Below are positions 1-8,381 of a stretch of 64,000 nt of DNA, one piece after another (the first letter of the stretch is position 1; each line of letters begins with the position of its first letter). Source of the DNA: Epilithonimonas arachidiradicis (GTDB taxonomy: Bacteria; Bacteroidota; Bacteroidia; Flavobacteriales; Weeksellaceae); assembly GCF_003610695.1 (NCBI RefSeq), contig NZ_RAQH01000005.1, forward strand, positions 177,600 through 241,599, given 5' to 3'. Under the pieces are notes generated by a model, which saw only the letters and a list, made by a program, of their open reading frames with translations, was not told the DNA's origin and searched no databases. Position numbers and translations under genes: made by a program.

Positions 1-523
1 AGTTTCGACCCTTAAACCTATTAATGCAGCTAGTTGTTTTCTGGTGTAAGGAATCTCAAAATCAAAGTTGATAGATGATTTAAAATACCTTTTAAATGCT
101 CCAGAAGTTTCAGAGTTTTGACAGTAGGATCAGAAATTGCCAGGACTGACGAAATGATGAATCTGAAGTGCAGTCTTTCCACGCTATACTCATTAATAGC
201 AAAATGCAGATCCGGGTTTTCTCTCATTAAATTCATAAACTTACTTTTTGAAAGTTTGTAAATTTTACAATTATTAGTAGCAATTGTATTGACAGCATAT
301 GAATTTTCGCAAAACATCTATCTTTATCCAAAGCAATGCCCCTGGAAAGGGAAACCATGAATAAACTCTTTACCAACATCAAAACAGTTGTTTAGTTTCA
401 CAGTCCCGCAAGGATTTGGTAATAATTTAAGGCAATAGATCCCTCTTCAAATATCTTTTCGTCGGTGTTAAAACAGACAATTTCTGCTCCTTTTGACAAA
501 AGAATATCATTTGAAATAATCAT
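1..523 (-). pseudogene. Decayed Crp/Fnr-family transcription regulator (runs off left edge)
   Basis: The minus strand from ATG 521-523 encodes the start of a cyclic-nucleotide-binding-type regulator, but the frame is lost after about 38 codons by a one-base loss near 415-425 (reading stops right after YYQILAGL). The next frame continues with GKEFIHGFPFQGHCFG and then has two in-frame stops before the segment at 30-317. A further frame change near 60 leads into the HTH residues FEIPYTRKQLAALIGL at the left edge. Laid against the neighbour at 1169-1765 the pieces are colinear, with identical spacing between the HC and C residues that flank the two stops. It therefore cannot make a full protein. 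Seen directly: frame breaks and stops. Inferred: a dead paralogue of its neighbour. Confidence 0.8.
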
Positions 524-636
524 AGTTTATAATTTCAATAATAATACTGATTTTATATATGTCAGTATTTATTATTCATTTTTAAAAGCAAAAGTAGTCG
601 CTACATTCTTTTATTGTACCGAGTCAAAACTGTAGG

Positions 637-984
637 TTAAGGCTCCTTCTGAATAACAAATGCTTTCAACTCTGCAATTTTGCCATTCTCAAATCGCCAG
701 ATATCACAATAATCAAAGTGTTCATACTTTCCTTCCGCAGATTTTAATCGGATTTCCCCTGTCACCATTACAAAATCACCTTCTTCAATTGCCTTTTCGA
801 CATTGAACACCGGTGGCTCCAAATAGAATTCTTTCATATAAGTCCGCACTTCTTCTTTCCCATTAAGGATACGGTCGCCAACAAACACCCATTTTGTATC
901 TGAGGTACAATAAGCTAAAAATTTTTCATAGTCGCCATTTTTCACAAATTCATTGGCTTCATGCAGGATTGTTGTATTTCTCAT
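637..984 (-). CDS. SnoaL-like / NTF2-fold protein
   Basis: This 115-residue soluble protein has no signal peptide. The pattern is that of the SnoaL/NTF2-like fold: an N-terminal helical part (about 1-25), a YCTSDTKWVFVGD strand region, a helix around KEEVRTYMKEFY, and closing strands with DYCDIWRFENGKIAELKAF. Members of this fold are small cone-shaped enzymes or ligand-binding proteins, and the sequence alone does not give a substrate. Length is normal for the family. It lies alone between two broken Crp/Fnr genes on the same strand and has its own promoter candidate at 1039-1066, so it may have outlived its regulators. Confidence 0.75.
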   Translation of the reverse strand: MRNTTILHEANEFVKNGDYEKFLAYCTSDTKWVFVGDRILNGKEEVRTYMKEFYLEPPVFNVEKAIEEGDFVMVTGEIRLKSAEGKYEHFDYCDIWRFENGKIAELKAFVIQKEP

Positions 985-1038
985 TTCTATTATTTAATTG
1001 ATCATTTCTGACACTGTATTCGCATTGCATGTTCTAAA

Positions 1039-1066
1039 CAAATATAAATTATTTGACTAAATCAAA
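1039..1066 (-). promoter_or_regulatory. Candidate promoter of the SnoaL-like gene
   Basis: On the minus strand a TATATTTG box (1039-1046) fits the Bacteroidota TAnnTTTG consensus and lies 16 nt downstream of a TTTG (1063-1066). The spacer is a little short of the usual 17-21 nt. The start codon is about 55 nt downstream. Confidence 0.4.
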
Positions 1067-1168
1067 AAAAACTCAATTTTTACCTCTTCTCGCCTTCGGA
1101 AGAAATTTGAGCATTAGGTACATTGACAATATCAAACAATGCTTAGCGAGCAAAGGTGTAATGGCTGA

Positions 1169-1765
1169 TTAGTACATAATTTTCCCCTTAAATATGATAA
1201 GGAGTTCGTCTGATTCCATTTTTTTAACCGTTCTAATGACCGTTTCTACAGTCATCCCCGTTAGACATGCAAGTTGTTGTCGAGTATATGGAACTATAAA
1301 AGGTTTATCATTTCCAAGCATATAAAATTCTTTCATGTAATCCAGTAGAATTGTCAATCATTCCACAGAACTTATAATGCCTAGGCATCCAAGCATTATA
1401 TTCTTGTAATGTATTCTTTCGGAAGTATATGCAAACAAATCCAGCAGGAGTTTCGGAGTCATTTCCATAAGATCAATAAATTTTGACTTTTCAAGCTTTA
1501 TTATCTCACACCTCGAAACTGCACTAGCATTAAAAGGATACTTCTTGCCACTGAATAGATAAGATTCTACAATGCAGTGACCATCATAGGGTAAGCCATA
1601 TAGAAATTCTTTGCCGTCAAGATTGTAAGAGACCATCTTTGTCGTTCCGCTTTTAACCTGTAAGTAATGCTTTGCATGGGTATCTTGAAGAAAAATAGAT
1701 TCATTGGACTGATATTCAACTATCTCGCCACCATTTTGCATAAGAACGCTTTCGTTTATTACCAT
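1169..1765 (-). pseudogene. Crp/Fnr-family regulator interrupted by one in-frame TGA
   Basis: ATG at 1765 opens a 135-codon frame with the cyclic-nucleotide-binding beta-roll pattern (MVSYNLDGKEFLYGLPYDG, CEIIKLEKSKF) and the start of the dimer helix. A TGA at 1358-1360 stops it. The same frame continues without any shift for 62 more codons through the HTH domain (FIVPYTRQQLACLTGMTVET) to a stop at 1169. Without the TGA the product would be 198 residues, normal for the family. A start at the TTG next to the stop could give an isolated DNA-binding domain, but no start signal is seen. Most likely it is a recent nonsense pseudogene. Sequencing error or recoding are the alternatives. Confidence 0.8.
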
Positions 1766-2139
1766 TTCCTAAAGTTATTGTTACAAAGCATTACGAATTT
1801 ATGATCTAGGTCAATAGCTTAAATAGGTATTAAGACAATAATTATTAATTATCACTCAATAGCACATCGTGCTAGGATACGATGAAAGTACCAACACTTC
1901 TATCACGTTTTAGTGTACAGAGTAAAGAAATCTCAAACTTGTCACTTTTTGAATACCTACTAAGAAAATTAACTATAATCTTTCTTAAATTATTTCTTTT
2001 AGTATTTAACAGTGTGTATGTTATCTAAAATATTAGTAATTAATCGTATTTATTTTTCCGATTCTATAGACTATTGATTTTGGAATATTAATTTTTCAAT
2101 TTTACAGGAAAATTTTATCAAATAAACTACAGCAATACC
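1766..2139. other. Intergenic stretch, AT-rich
   Basis: This stretch lies between the divergent broken regulator and the small HTH gene. The only structure seen is a short inverted pair (ATCGT, 8 nt, ACGAT) near 1867-1884. No coding remnant was recognised in either strand. Confidence 0.4.
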
Positions 2140-2406
2140 ATGATAGTAAACATCATCACTAAAGAAGATCTTCAGGAATTTAAAGACGATCTGCTAAAAG
2201 ACATTAAAAATTTGTTTAATATTAAGATTTCTGAGCAAAAATTGTGGCTAAGATCTTCAGAGGTTAAAGAACTTCTAAATATCTCGTCTGGAACATTGCA
2301 AAATTTACGAAACGAGGGCAAATTAAATTATACACGTGTTGGCGGAACGCTATATTACAACTACGAAGACATCGAAGAAATGCTGAAGAAGAAGGATAAA
2401 CAATGA
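2140..2406 (+). CDS. Small helix-turn-helix (excisionase/MerR-like) DNA-binding protein
   Basis: This is an 88-residue protein. Residues about 1-30 form a charged amphipathic helix. Residues about 37-85 match the HTH_17 winged-helix pattern (LWLRSSEVKELLNISSGTLQ, then a basic KLNYTRVGGTLYYNYEDIEE wing). Proteins of this type in Bacteroidota are usually encoded on integrative or mobilisable elements and act as excisionases or local regulators. It is followed 24 nt later by another small DNA-binding-type gene, and an IS remnant lies downstream, which fits an eroded mobile element. The exact target cannot be told. Confidence 0.75.
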   Translation: MIVNIITKEDLQEFKDDLLKDIKNLFNIKISEQKLWLRSSEVKELLNISSGTLQNLRNEGKLNYTRVGGTLYYNYEDIEEMLKKKDKQ

Positions 2407-2430
2407 TAATCCAAAACACCACTGTAATTT

Positions 2431-2757
2431 ATGAATTATATTAAACATCTTACAGCTTTCTATGAAAAGGTGGCTCAGGATAATACGCTTAATCCATCAC
2501 ACATTAGCCTCTATTTAGCCTTATTCCAGTTCTGGAATTTCAGCCGTTTCCGTAATCCGGTCAATATTTCCCGCGATGAAGTGATGCGTATCAGTAAAAT
2601 CCGTTCAAAAGCCACCTATCATAAATGCCTGAAGAATCTTCACTCTTCGGGCTATATTGATTATCAGCCGTCCTATAATCCGTTTCAGGGAAGTAAGGTG
2701 GTGATGTTGGATTTTGGCAGGGAGTTGAAGGCTACCGGAAAAAGAAATAAAAAATAA
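2431..2757 (+). CDS. Small winged-helix protein, replication/transposition accessory type
   Basis: This 108-residue basic protein has a predicted winged-helix pattern: NPSHISLYLALFQFWN, a recognition-type segment ISRDEVMRISKIRSKATYHK, and a wing ending in GYIDYQPSY. The layout resembles the N-terminal DNA-binding domain of replication initiators and replisome organisers, and short free-standing forms are common next to excisionase-like genes in flavobacterial mobile elements. No catalytic domain follows; the frame ends in a lysine-rich tail. It is probably co-transcribed with the HTH gene 24 nt upstream. Assignment to mobile-element biology is inference from context. Confidence 0.65.
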   Translation: MNYIKHLTAFYEKVAQDNTLNPSHISLYLALFQFWNFSRFRNPVNISRDEVMRISKIRSKATYHKCLKNLHSSGYIDYQPSYNPFQGSKVVMLDFGRELKATGKRNKK

Positions 2758-2795
2758 AAAATAAAAAATTAATTTATTAGCTTTTCTTAAATAGA

Positions 2796-2820
2796 AAATC
2801 CCAAACAGTGATTGGGATTT
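2796..2820 (+). terminator. Hairpin after the two HTH genes
   Basis: AAATCCCAA (2796-2804), a 7-nt loop, then TTGGGATTT (2812-2820) form a 9-bp stem about 40 nt past the stop codon. The trailing T-run is weak (TTTCTC), so termination strength is uncertain. Confidence 0.55.
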
Positions 2821-3244
2821 CTCAAATAAAACCTTAAGTTAAATCAATGCTGAGTTCTATTTTAAGATTCGATTAATGTAATTAGCCTAAAACTGTTCTC
2901 ATATATAAATTCAACAGATAAAAGTTGTAATAAAATTATAATAATTTATATCTCTTTATAGACTTATTTGAATTGTGTACAAACTTAAATAGTGTAGCGT
3001 ATTTTTTGAAGTTCATAGTTTTCACAAAATTTAATTTTAATTCGATTTTAATTATTTGTAGAGATTGAACATTAACATAACCTGTTCAATTTTTGATCTT
3101 TTTTTACTTGCAGATTTCAGCAAAAATTTTTACTTTTACTACGTAAAATTTAAATTAGGATTTTACCACTTTTTTGCCAATGTCCTATTTGAGGCCATTC
3201 ACAGAGATGTTACAGCGAAAATCTTATCCATAAAGCGATGAGAA
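2821..3244. other. AT-rich stretch between mobile-type genes and the IS remnant
   Basis: No complete gene is seen. It should contain the lost left part of the IS481-type element if the transposase was truncated in place, but no N-terminal HTH of a transposase could be recognised in any frame and no clear left terminal repeat was found. Confidence 0.4.
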
Positions 3245-4006
3245 ATGGGTACAAAATCCTCACTACATACATTTAAACTAAGATTAAAAGCTCTGGAAGC
3301 AAAATCAGCTCAAGATGGTATAGTTCTTACCGAATCTCAGCTTTCAGCATTAGAGAAGGCTAAGGAGGAGAAAAAAGCTCATGGAGAAATTGAAACTCAT
3401 CATCCTGGATATTTAGGAGCTCAGGACACTTATTATGTAGGCAATATCAAAGGAGTCGGACCTATTTATCAGCAAACTTTTATTGACACATATTCTAAAG
3501 TAGTATTTGCAAAGCTGTATGACCGTAAAAATGCCCTTATTGCTGCCGATATGCTTAATGATCAGGTGGTTCCTTTCTTTGAGCAGCATGAACTTCGTTT
3601 ACTCAGAATTTTGACAGACCGGGGAACTGAGTACTGTGGAATAAGAGAGCAGCATGAATACCAGCTCTATTTGGCCATTGAAGATATCGATCACACAAAG
3701 AGCAAGGCTAAAAGTCCCCAGACCAATGGCATCTGTGAACGCTTTCACAGAACGATTCAGGAAGAATTTTATGCCATAGCTTTCAGAAAGAAAATTTACA
3801 GAAGCATTGAGGAACTGCAATTAGACCTGAACAGCTGGCTGTCATATTACAACAATGAAAGAACGCATACAGGAAAACATTGTTACGGTAAAACACCGAT
3901 GCAGACGTTTTTGGACAGTAAGCCTATGGCAAAAGAGAAATTATTGGAAACTCTTGCAGAGGAACAAAAAATCCTTACTTTTGGAAGTAAGGACAGTATT
4001 GAATAA
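3245..4006 (+). pseudogene. IS481-type transposase, N-terminus missing
   Basis: The 253 residues hold a complete DDE (rve) integrase core. First Asp region: QDTYYVGNIKGVGPIYQQTF followed by IDTYSKVVFAK. Second Asp region: LRILTDRGTEYCG. Glu region: SPQTNGICERFHRTIQEEFY. The end, YNNERTHTGKHCYGKTPMQT, is typical of the family. Family members run to about 340 residues because they carry one or two HTH domains before the core; here the frame is blocked by a TGA two codons before the ATG and no HTH is present. Without DNA-binding domains it should be inactive. The sequence upstream shows no in-frame continuation that I recognise. Confidence 0.75.
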
Positions 4007-4039
4007 CTGACAATTATTTTTTAACCCTAACTGTCAGAT
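3245..4039 (+). mobile_element. Truncated IS481-family element, right end near 4039
   Basis: The transposase stop at 4004-4006 is followed by CTGACA and, after 19 nt, by CCCTAACTGTCAG. From 4046 on the sequence reads as the interior of an AraC-family gene, so the element's right boundary lies between about 4010 and 4045. The left end is not recognisable. Confidence 0.5.
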
Positions 4040-4045
4040 AAAGTC

Positions 4046-4777
4046 GTGGCTATTACACTCAAATATGGCAGGAACTATTATGACTATGATGAAGGCAGTA
4101 TGTTGTTCCTGGCACCTGACCAGCTGGTAGGAAGCACAGATTATAACAGCGAGACCTATTGCTATATTTTACTGATTCATCCTGATTTCCTGCTGGGTCA
4201 TCCTATCGCACGAAAAATAAAGCAATACGGCTACTTTTCTTATGCTTCCAATGAGGCGCTCCATCTATCAGAAAGTGAAAGGGCGATCATCCAGTCAGTT
4301 TATGGAATTATGGAGCAGGAATTGAACAGCCGTGTCGATGAGTTCAGTCAGGAAGTGGTAATTGCCCAATTGGAATTATTGCTGCGCTATGTCAACAGGT
4401 TTTATAAAAGGCAGTTTATAACAAGAAAAGTGGTTAGTAATGATATACTACAAAGAACTGAAAGTATCCTTGATGATTATCTTAATAATCAGCTGTCATT
4501 GCAGCACGGTCTGCCGACAGTACAATATATTGCGGATCAGCTTAAAATCTCAGCCGGATACCTGAGCGATCTGCTACGATCACTCATTGGTCAGAATGCA
4601 CAGCAGTATATACGAAACAAGATCATCGAAAAAGCGAAAGAGCGATTAACCAATACCGACCTGACGGTGGCCGAGATTGCTTATGAATTAGGCTTTGAAC
4701 ACCCGCAGTCTTTAAGCAAGATGTTTAGGGTAAGGACGGGTCTGTCGCCTGTGGAATTTCGTAACTCGTTTGAATGA
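4046..4777 (+). pseudogene. AraC-family regulator, 5' end cut by the IS
   Basis: The frame carries the C-terminal part of a Bacteroidota AraC regulator. It opens in the middle of the cupin-like sensor domain (LKYGRNYYDYDEGSMLFLAP) and keeps the full double HTH domain at about residues 150-240, including YIADQLKISAGYLSDLLRS and VAEIAYELGFEHPQSLSKMF. Intact relatives are about 300 residues with some 50-60 more residues before this point. The only start is a GTG at 4046 directly beside the IS end, and the in-frame codons upstream run into the IS. The DNA-binding half could still be made if read from the IS, but normal ligand sensing is lost. Confidence 0.7.
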
Positions 4778-4979
4778 TATCGGTTCTTATAAGAAACTAT
4801 AACTTTGGTACTCGCTCTAATTGTTTGACAGATTATTTTTATAAGCTTGTTAGTGTATTTGCTGGTGATACTATGGTATTATTTTATATAGAAATTTATG
4901 ATCATAAAAATGCTTGGGAATATGCTCTAAGTAGCAGTTCGTGAATTATTGATTATATTTGAGAATTGGTATTTTATTT

Positions 4980-5990
4980 ATGTGCAAAGCTTCTTTCTTA
5001 TTAGTCTTTCTATTCTTTTCTAGTACTGTATTTTCTCAGAATTTTAAAAATGACAGTGTTAAAGTATTTGTTGATAAATCCATTGATCTGATGAAAACAA
5101 ATGCGGTTGATACGTCTAAGATAGATATCATCAGAAATGACCTGTACAGCAAGGGACAGAATCTTGCTAACGTTTCTGAGCTAGCTCCATTGTATGCTGA
5201 AGTGTTTGAACTGTTGGGCGATTATCACGGTGGTTTGAAGTATAAAGGCAAATCTTATGGATGGAATAAACCGCTTGGTGCCGGTAATGCTTATCTAAAA
5301 TCTCAGTTAAAGTCGGAGAAAAAGGTCGTCAGTCAATTGATTAATAAAAAGATTGGGTATATCAGGATTCCTGGTAACACTGATTTTGCTTTTAAGAAAG
5401 TGGACAGTATTGCCAATGATATTACTACACATATTAATGGGATTAATTCGGCTAAGGTTAATGCCTGGATTATAGACCTGAGAACGAATACAGGCGGTAA
5501 TATGTATCCGATTTTACTGGGCTTGAAAGAATTTATCGGAAGTGACAATGTTGTATTTGGTGGCTTTAGAAATTCTAAAGGTGAATCGTCAGGGCAATGG
5601 GAAATCAAAGATGGTAAAATGCTGATTGATGGGATTGAGCTGGTTAGGCAGGTGCAGCTAAAAGCACCAGTTAAAAAGGATATACCAATTGTTATTCTGA
5701 CCAGCTGTTATACAGCCAGTGCAGGTGAAATGACCGCTATATCATTGATTGGAAGAAAGAATACTTATGTTGTTGGAGAACCAACAGCAGATTACACGAC
5801 GGCAGTTCAGGGTTACAAAATTAATGCAGATGCCGGAATTAATCTGTCAACGGATTATGTAGTGGACAGGAATCTTAAAGTCTATAAAAACAATATCCAG
5901 CCTGACTTTGTGATTTTGGAAGGTGACAATCTGGAAGCTTTAATGAAAGACAGAAAAATCATAAAAGCTTTGGAAATGCTTAATAATTAA
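4980..5990 (+). CDS. Secreted S41-family (C-terminal-processing/tricorn-like) serine peptidase
   Basis: The ATG at 4980 is preferred over the upstream TTG at 4959 because it puts a clean signal peptide (CKASFLLVFLFFSSTVFSQ) at the very N-terminus. The mature part has the S41 protease core: GYIRIPG, the DLRTNTGGNMYP strand-turn, and the nucleophile segment TSCYTASAGEMTA with Ser at about residue 246, followed by VVGEPTADYTT. There is no obvious PDZ domain, so this is a short stand-alone member (336 residues). It likely acts in the periplasm or outside the cell on unknown substrates. It stands alone, with a strong terminator behind it. Confidence 0.85.
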   Translation: MCKASFLLVFLFFSSTVFSQNFKNDSVKVFVDKSIDLMKTNAVDTSKIDIIRNDLYSKGQNLANVSELAPLYAEVFELLGDYHGGLKYKGKSYGWNKPLGAGNAYLKSQLKSEKKVVSQLINKKIGYIRIPGNTDFAFKKVDSIANDITTHINGINSAKVNAWIIDLRTNTGGNMYPILLGLKEFIGSDNVVFGGFRNSKGESSGQWEIKDGKMLIDGIELVRQVQLKAPVKKDIPIVILTSCYTASAGEMTAISLIGRKNTYVVGEPTADYTTAVQGYKINADAGINLSTDYVVDRNLKVYKNNIQPDFVILEGDNLEALMKDRKIIKALEMLNN

Positions 5991-6047
5991 AGGTGTATCT
6001 TTAATTTTAGTATTAGTATTGTCTTGAGACTTTATGAATATATATCT

Positions 6048-6079
6048 AAATCCCAACTTCGTTGGGATTTATTTTTTTA
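6048..6079 (+). terminator. Rho-independent terminator of the S41 gene
   Basis: AAATCCCAA, CTTCG loop, TTGGGATTT, then ATTTTTTT: a 9-bp stem with a stable loop and a T-run on the plus strand. Confidence 0.85.
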
Positions 6080-6209
6080 TTAGTATGTTTTAGAAAATGC
6101 TTGATGTATTTTTCGGTTTTGCTTGATTTCTGTTTTCTGTGTTTTGTCATGGTTATTGGACGTTCTTGTCTTTATGGTATTTTTCATTTTGATTGATTTA
6201 ATTTGATAA

Positions 6210-6642
6210 TTATAGAAAAGTAATAAATTCCTCCGTTGGTTTGCATACCTTTTCATTCTTGAGGTTCCAGTCATTTTCCGTGTCACGGTAACCCACTGCC
6301 AAAAGCATCGAACTTCTAAGACCTTTGGCATGAAGATTTAGAAATTGATCCAAAGCTGCAGCATCAAAACCTTCCATTGGTGTGGTGTCGATTTCCAATG
6401 ATGCGGCGGCAGTAATTGCCAAACCTAAAGCAATGTTCGCCTGCTTTGCTGCGTGATGAAAATTCTCATCCAGACTCATATTTCCAAAGAATTGTTTGGC
6501 AAAATTTCTTTGTCTTCGTACGACAATATTATTTGACGTGTCTATATATGAAACGCATGATGACAAAAAGATCCAAAGGGATTTATTGCTCAATACTATC
6601 GTGGCTTAATTTCTGTACAAGCTTTGACTCACCAAAAAAATA
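6210..6642 (-). pseudogene. Nitroreductase-family remnant (NfsB-like), N-terminus lost
   Basis: Minus-strand residues from about 6500 down to 6210 match the C-terminal third of NAD(P)H-dependent FMN nitroreductases: AAKQANIALGLAITAAASLE, then IDTTPMEGFDAAALDQFL, then KGLRSSMLLAVGYRDTENDW and a PTEEFI end. Upstream the match becomes broken: FGESKLVQKLSHDS in another frame at about 6590-6640 looks like an earlier strand of the same protein, separated by frame changes and a stop. The first 50-70 residues with the flavin-binding RRS-type motif are absent, because the plus-strand gene at 6649 begins there. It is a decayed gene with no expected activity. Confidence 0.75.
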
Positions 6643-6648
6643 TTTGTT

Positions 6649-7059
6649 ATGTATAAAAGATTCATTGCAGGTCTCGGAGGCGCAATAGCCCTGACTATAC
6701 TGCACGAAACCGTCAGAAAAAATTGCAGTAATGTGCCGGAGGTCAATAAACTGGGTGAGGAAGCACTTGAAAAGGCACTTGATCATTTTGATGCAGCCAT
6801 TGACAACCCTGATAAGCTTTATGCGGCGACATTAGCCGGAGATGTGTTAGGCAACGGCATCTATTACGCAGGAACTGCTACCAATAATGCGGGACTGCTT
6901 TCAGGTCTGGCTATGGGCGTGGGAACGGTATTGATCCCGGGCAAAATAGGTTTAGACGATGCTCCTGTTGCGGAAAATACCAGGAAGAAAATGATGACCA
7001 TAGGTTATTATCTTTTTGGAGCTTTGGTGACCAAGCTCATCTATGACCAAATTAAGTAA
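6649..7059 (+). CDS. Conserved hypothetical protein with hydrophobic ends
   Basis: The product has 136 residues. An N-terminal hydrophobic stretch (FIAGLGGAIALTILHETV), a central hydrophobic glycine-rich segment (NAGLLSGLAMGVGTVLIPGK) and a C-terminal one (GYYLFGALVTKLIYDQI) suggest a small membrane-associated protein with two or three helices. The part between, EVNKLGEEALEKALDHFDAA, is a charged amphipathic helix. I do not recognise the family with confidence. It starts where the decayed nitroreductase on the other strand breaks off and ends before a clear terminator, so it is a single-gene unit. Confidence 0.65.
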   Translation: MYKRFIAGLGGAIALTILHETVRKNCSNVPEVNKLGEEALEKALDHFDAAIDNPDKLYAATLAGDVLGNGIYYAGTATNNAGLLSGLAMGVGTVLIPGKIGLDDAPVAENTRKKMMTIGYYLFGALVTKLIYDQIK

Positions 7060-7133
7060 TATTCAAATGTTAAGCCTTAGCGGCACAACATTTGAATGTA
7101 AGCAATTGCCAAATCACACTCTATATATGAAAT

Positions 7134-7168
7134 AAATCCCCCACACTTTAATGAGTGAGGGGATTTTT
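7134..7168 (+). terminator. Terminator of the 136-residue gene
   Basis: AAATCCCCCACACT, short loop, AGTGAGGGGATTTTT: a nearly continuous stem with one bulge followed by a T-run. Confidence 0.8.
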
Positions 7169-7211
7169 GTTGTAAGAAACAATATTAAGTAAATATTAGT
7201 AAGTTTGCTGT

Positions 7212-7514
7212 ATGAAGAGGAAGCCTCATTTCAAAGCCCTCCTTAATTACTATAGTTCAGAAGAAGGGGGTCTCGTGACGCCGGTTTCTCCAGGCTATCG
7301 AACTGGAATTAGATTCCCTTTTGACAGCCAGGAATTTATAGGAATACAAATATTTCCTGATGGCCAACTCATTTTTTCGGGAGACATTGCTAATGTTGAT
7401 ATGCAATTAGTCAATGCAGATCAGATTATAGAGAGGCTTTATGAAGGCATTGATTTCGAAATGGTGATTAATTCGAACGTCATTGGCACAGGAGTAATTG
7501 TAACAATGTATTAA
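7212..7514 (+). CDS. Small all-beta protein, faintly EF-Tu C-terminal-domain-like
   Basis: The 100-residue product has no signal peptide or membrane segment. The sequence is strand-rich: GGLVTPVSPGYRTGIRFPF, then FIGIQIFPDGQLIFSGD, then MQLVNADQIIERLYEGIDFE and a GTGVIVTMY end. The order (a Gly-rich opening, a central strand pair, a closing GxGxI strand) recalls the last beta-barrel of EF-Tu, and stand-alone proteins of this look occur in Bacteroidota. The GTPase domain is absent, so a translation role should not be assumed. Not assigned to a family with certainty. Confidence 0.6.
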   Translation: MKRKPHFKALLNYYSSEEGGLVTPVSPGYRTGIRFPFDSQEFIGIQIFPDGQLIFSGDIANVDMQLVNADQIIERLYEGIDFEMVINSNVIGTGVIVTMY

Positions 7515-7673
7515 ATAATATAACTGTTTACAAATCACGATTTAGAATTAGTATTTTTAATTCAGAAAAAAGGAACTCTACAGTTATTTAGATGCTAACC
7601 AATATAGTTGCGAAGTCTTTTATCAGAATTGCATAAAATTTGTTCATTTTTAATTTCACCAAAACAAATTATT

Positions 7674-7895
7674 ATGCAGTTTATCGATTTTAAAAAAGAA
7701 CATTTTACGAAAGATGAAAATACCAATTCTTATTTGCTGGAAGTTCCAAAGGATGAAATAGGATTTGGAACAGTCAGTGTACATAAAAAAACAGAGGGTG
7801 ATCAGCTGGAAGAAGCAGATTATGAACTGGTAGATGACAGGGATAAAGTCACGATTAAGATGAAAAATCCTGAAGATATTAGGATTAATTTCTGA
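7674..7895 (+). CDS. Small conserved hypothetical protein
   Basis: The ATG at 7674 gives 73 residues. A longer reading from 7608 would add a stretch unlike a protein N-terminus and is not favoured. The product is acidic and strand-rich (DENTNSYLLEVPKDEIGFGT, EADYELVDDRDKVTIKMKN), soluble and without cysteines. The alternating pattern suggests a small beta-sandwich. Function unknown. It forms its own transcription unit, since the stop codon is the first part of a perfect terminator hairpin. Confidence 0.6.
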   Translation: MQFIDFKKEHFTKDENTNSYLLEVPKDEIGFGTVSVHKKTEGDQLEEADYELVDDRDKVTIKMKNPEDIRINF

Positions 7896-7932
7896 AAAAA
7901 GCTTCAGGGTATAGTTACTCTGAAGCTTTTTT
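7895..7932 (+). terminator. Perfect 13-bp terminator hairpin
   Basis: AAAAAAGCTTCAG (7895-7907) and CTGAAGCTTTTTT (7920-7932) are exact reverse complements around a 12-nt loop. It can work on both strands because both flanks are A/T runs. Confidence 0.9.
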
Positions 7933-8381
7933 ACCAGATTATTAGTGCCTGCTTTGGTTACGCAAGGCTGAACGAGGTTTTCTTCAAATACGCCGAAACA
8001 GTCTTTCCATTGATAAGAGCAATAAACTATCTTTATATGGTTGTGGGAATGACCAATGCCGCAGCATTGCAAAGAAGTCACTCCTACATTACGATTTGTA
8101 CATCTATATCTTTTCAATAAAATATGAATGAATGTAAAATACAAACATTTATCATACAAAATGTTAAATTTTAACCTCAAAAACTATTTTTCGAAGACCA
8201 TATCAATTATCTTCAATTACTGATTAAATCTGAATATTTGTTTACATTCAATTAATATATTTATTACAACACATCATAACAAACTGATAATTAACAGGAT
8301 TCGACAGGACAGTCGTCTTGGGGGTTGTTTCTAATTTTCCGTCACATCAAAAAGCCCTATTTCTAATTAATCAGAATTATT
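7933..8381. other. Non-coding stretch before the pectate-lyase-like gene
   Basis: This 450-nt region contains a cysteine-rich open frame on the minus strand, but it has no recognisable family and no coding rhythm. Presumably it holds the promoter of the large secreted protein downstream. No clear TAnnTTTG box with a matching upstream element was picked out. Confidence 0.4.

Noticed and set aside
4031..4046. CTGTCAGATAAAGTC at the old IS end resembling CTGTCAGATAAGTC near 63980
   Set aside because: The second string lies inside the transposase coding sequence of the right element, so the match is probably chance and not a shared terminal repeat.
6080..6331. Minus-strand frame after the S41 gene
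   Set aside because: It overlaps the nitroreductase remnant in another frame and is basic low-complexity sequence.
7656..8180. Cysteine-rich minus-strand frame of 174 codons
   Set aside because: It overlaps the small gene at 7674 and its terminator on the other strand and shows no recognisable motif or coding rhythm.
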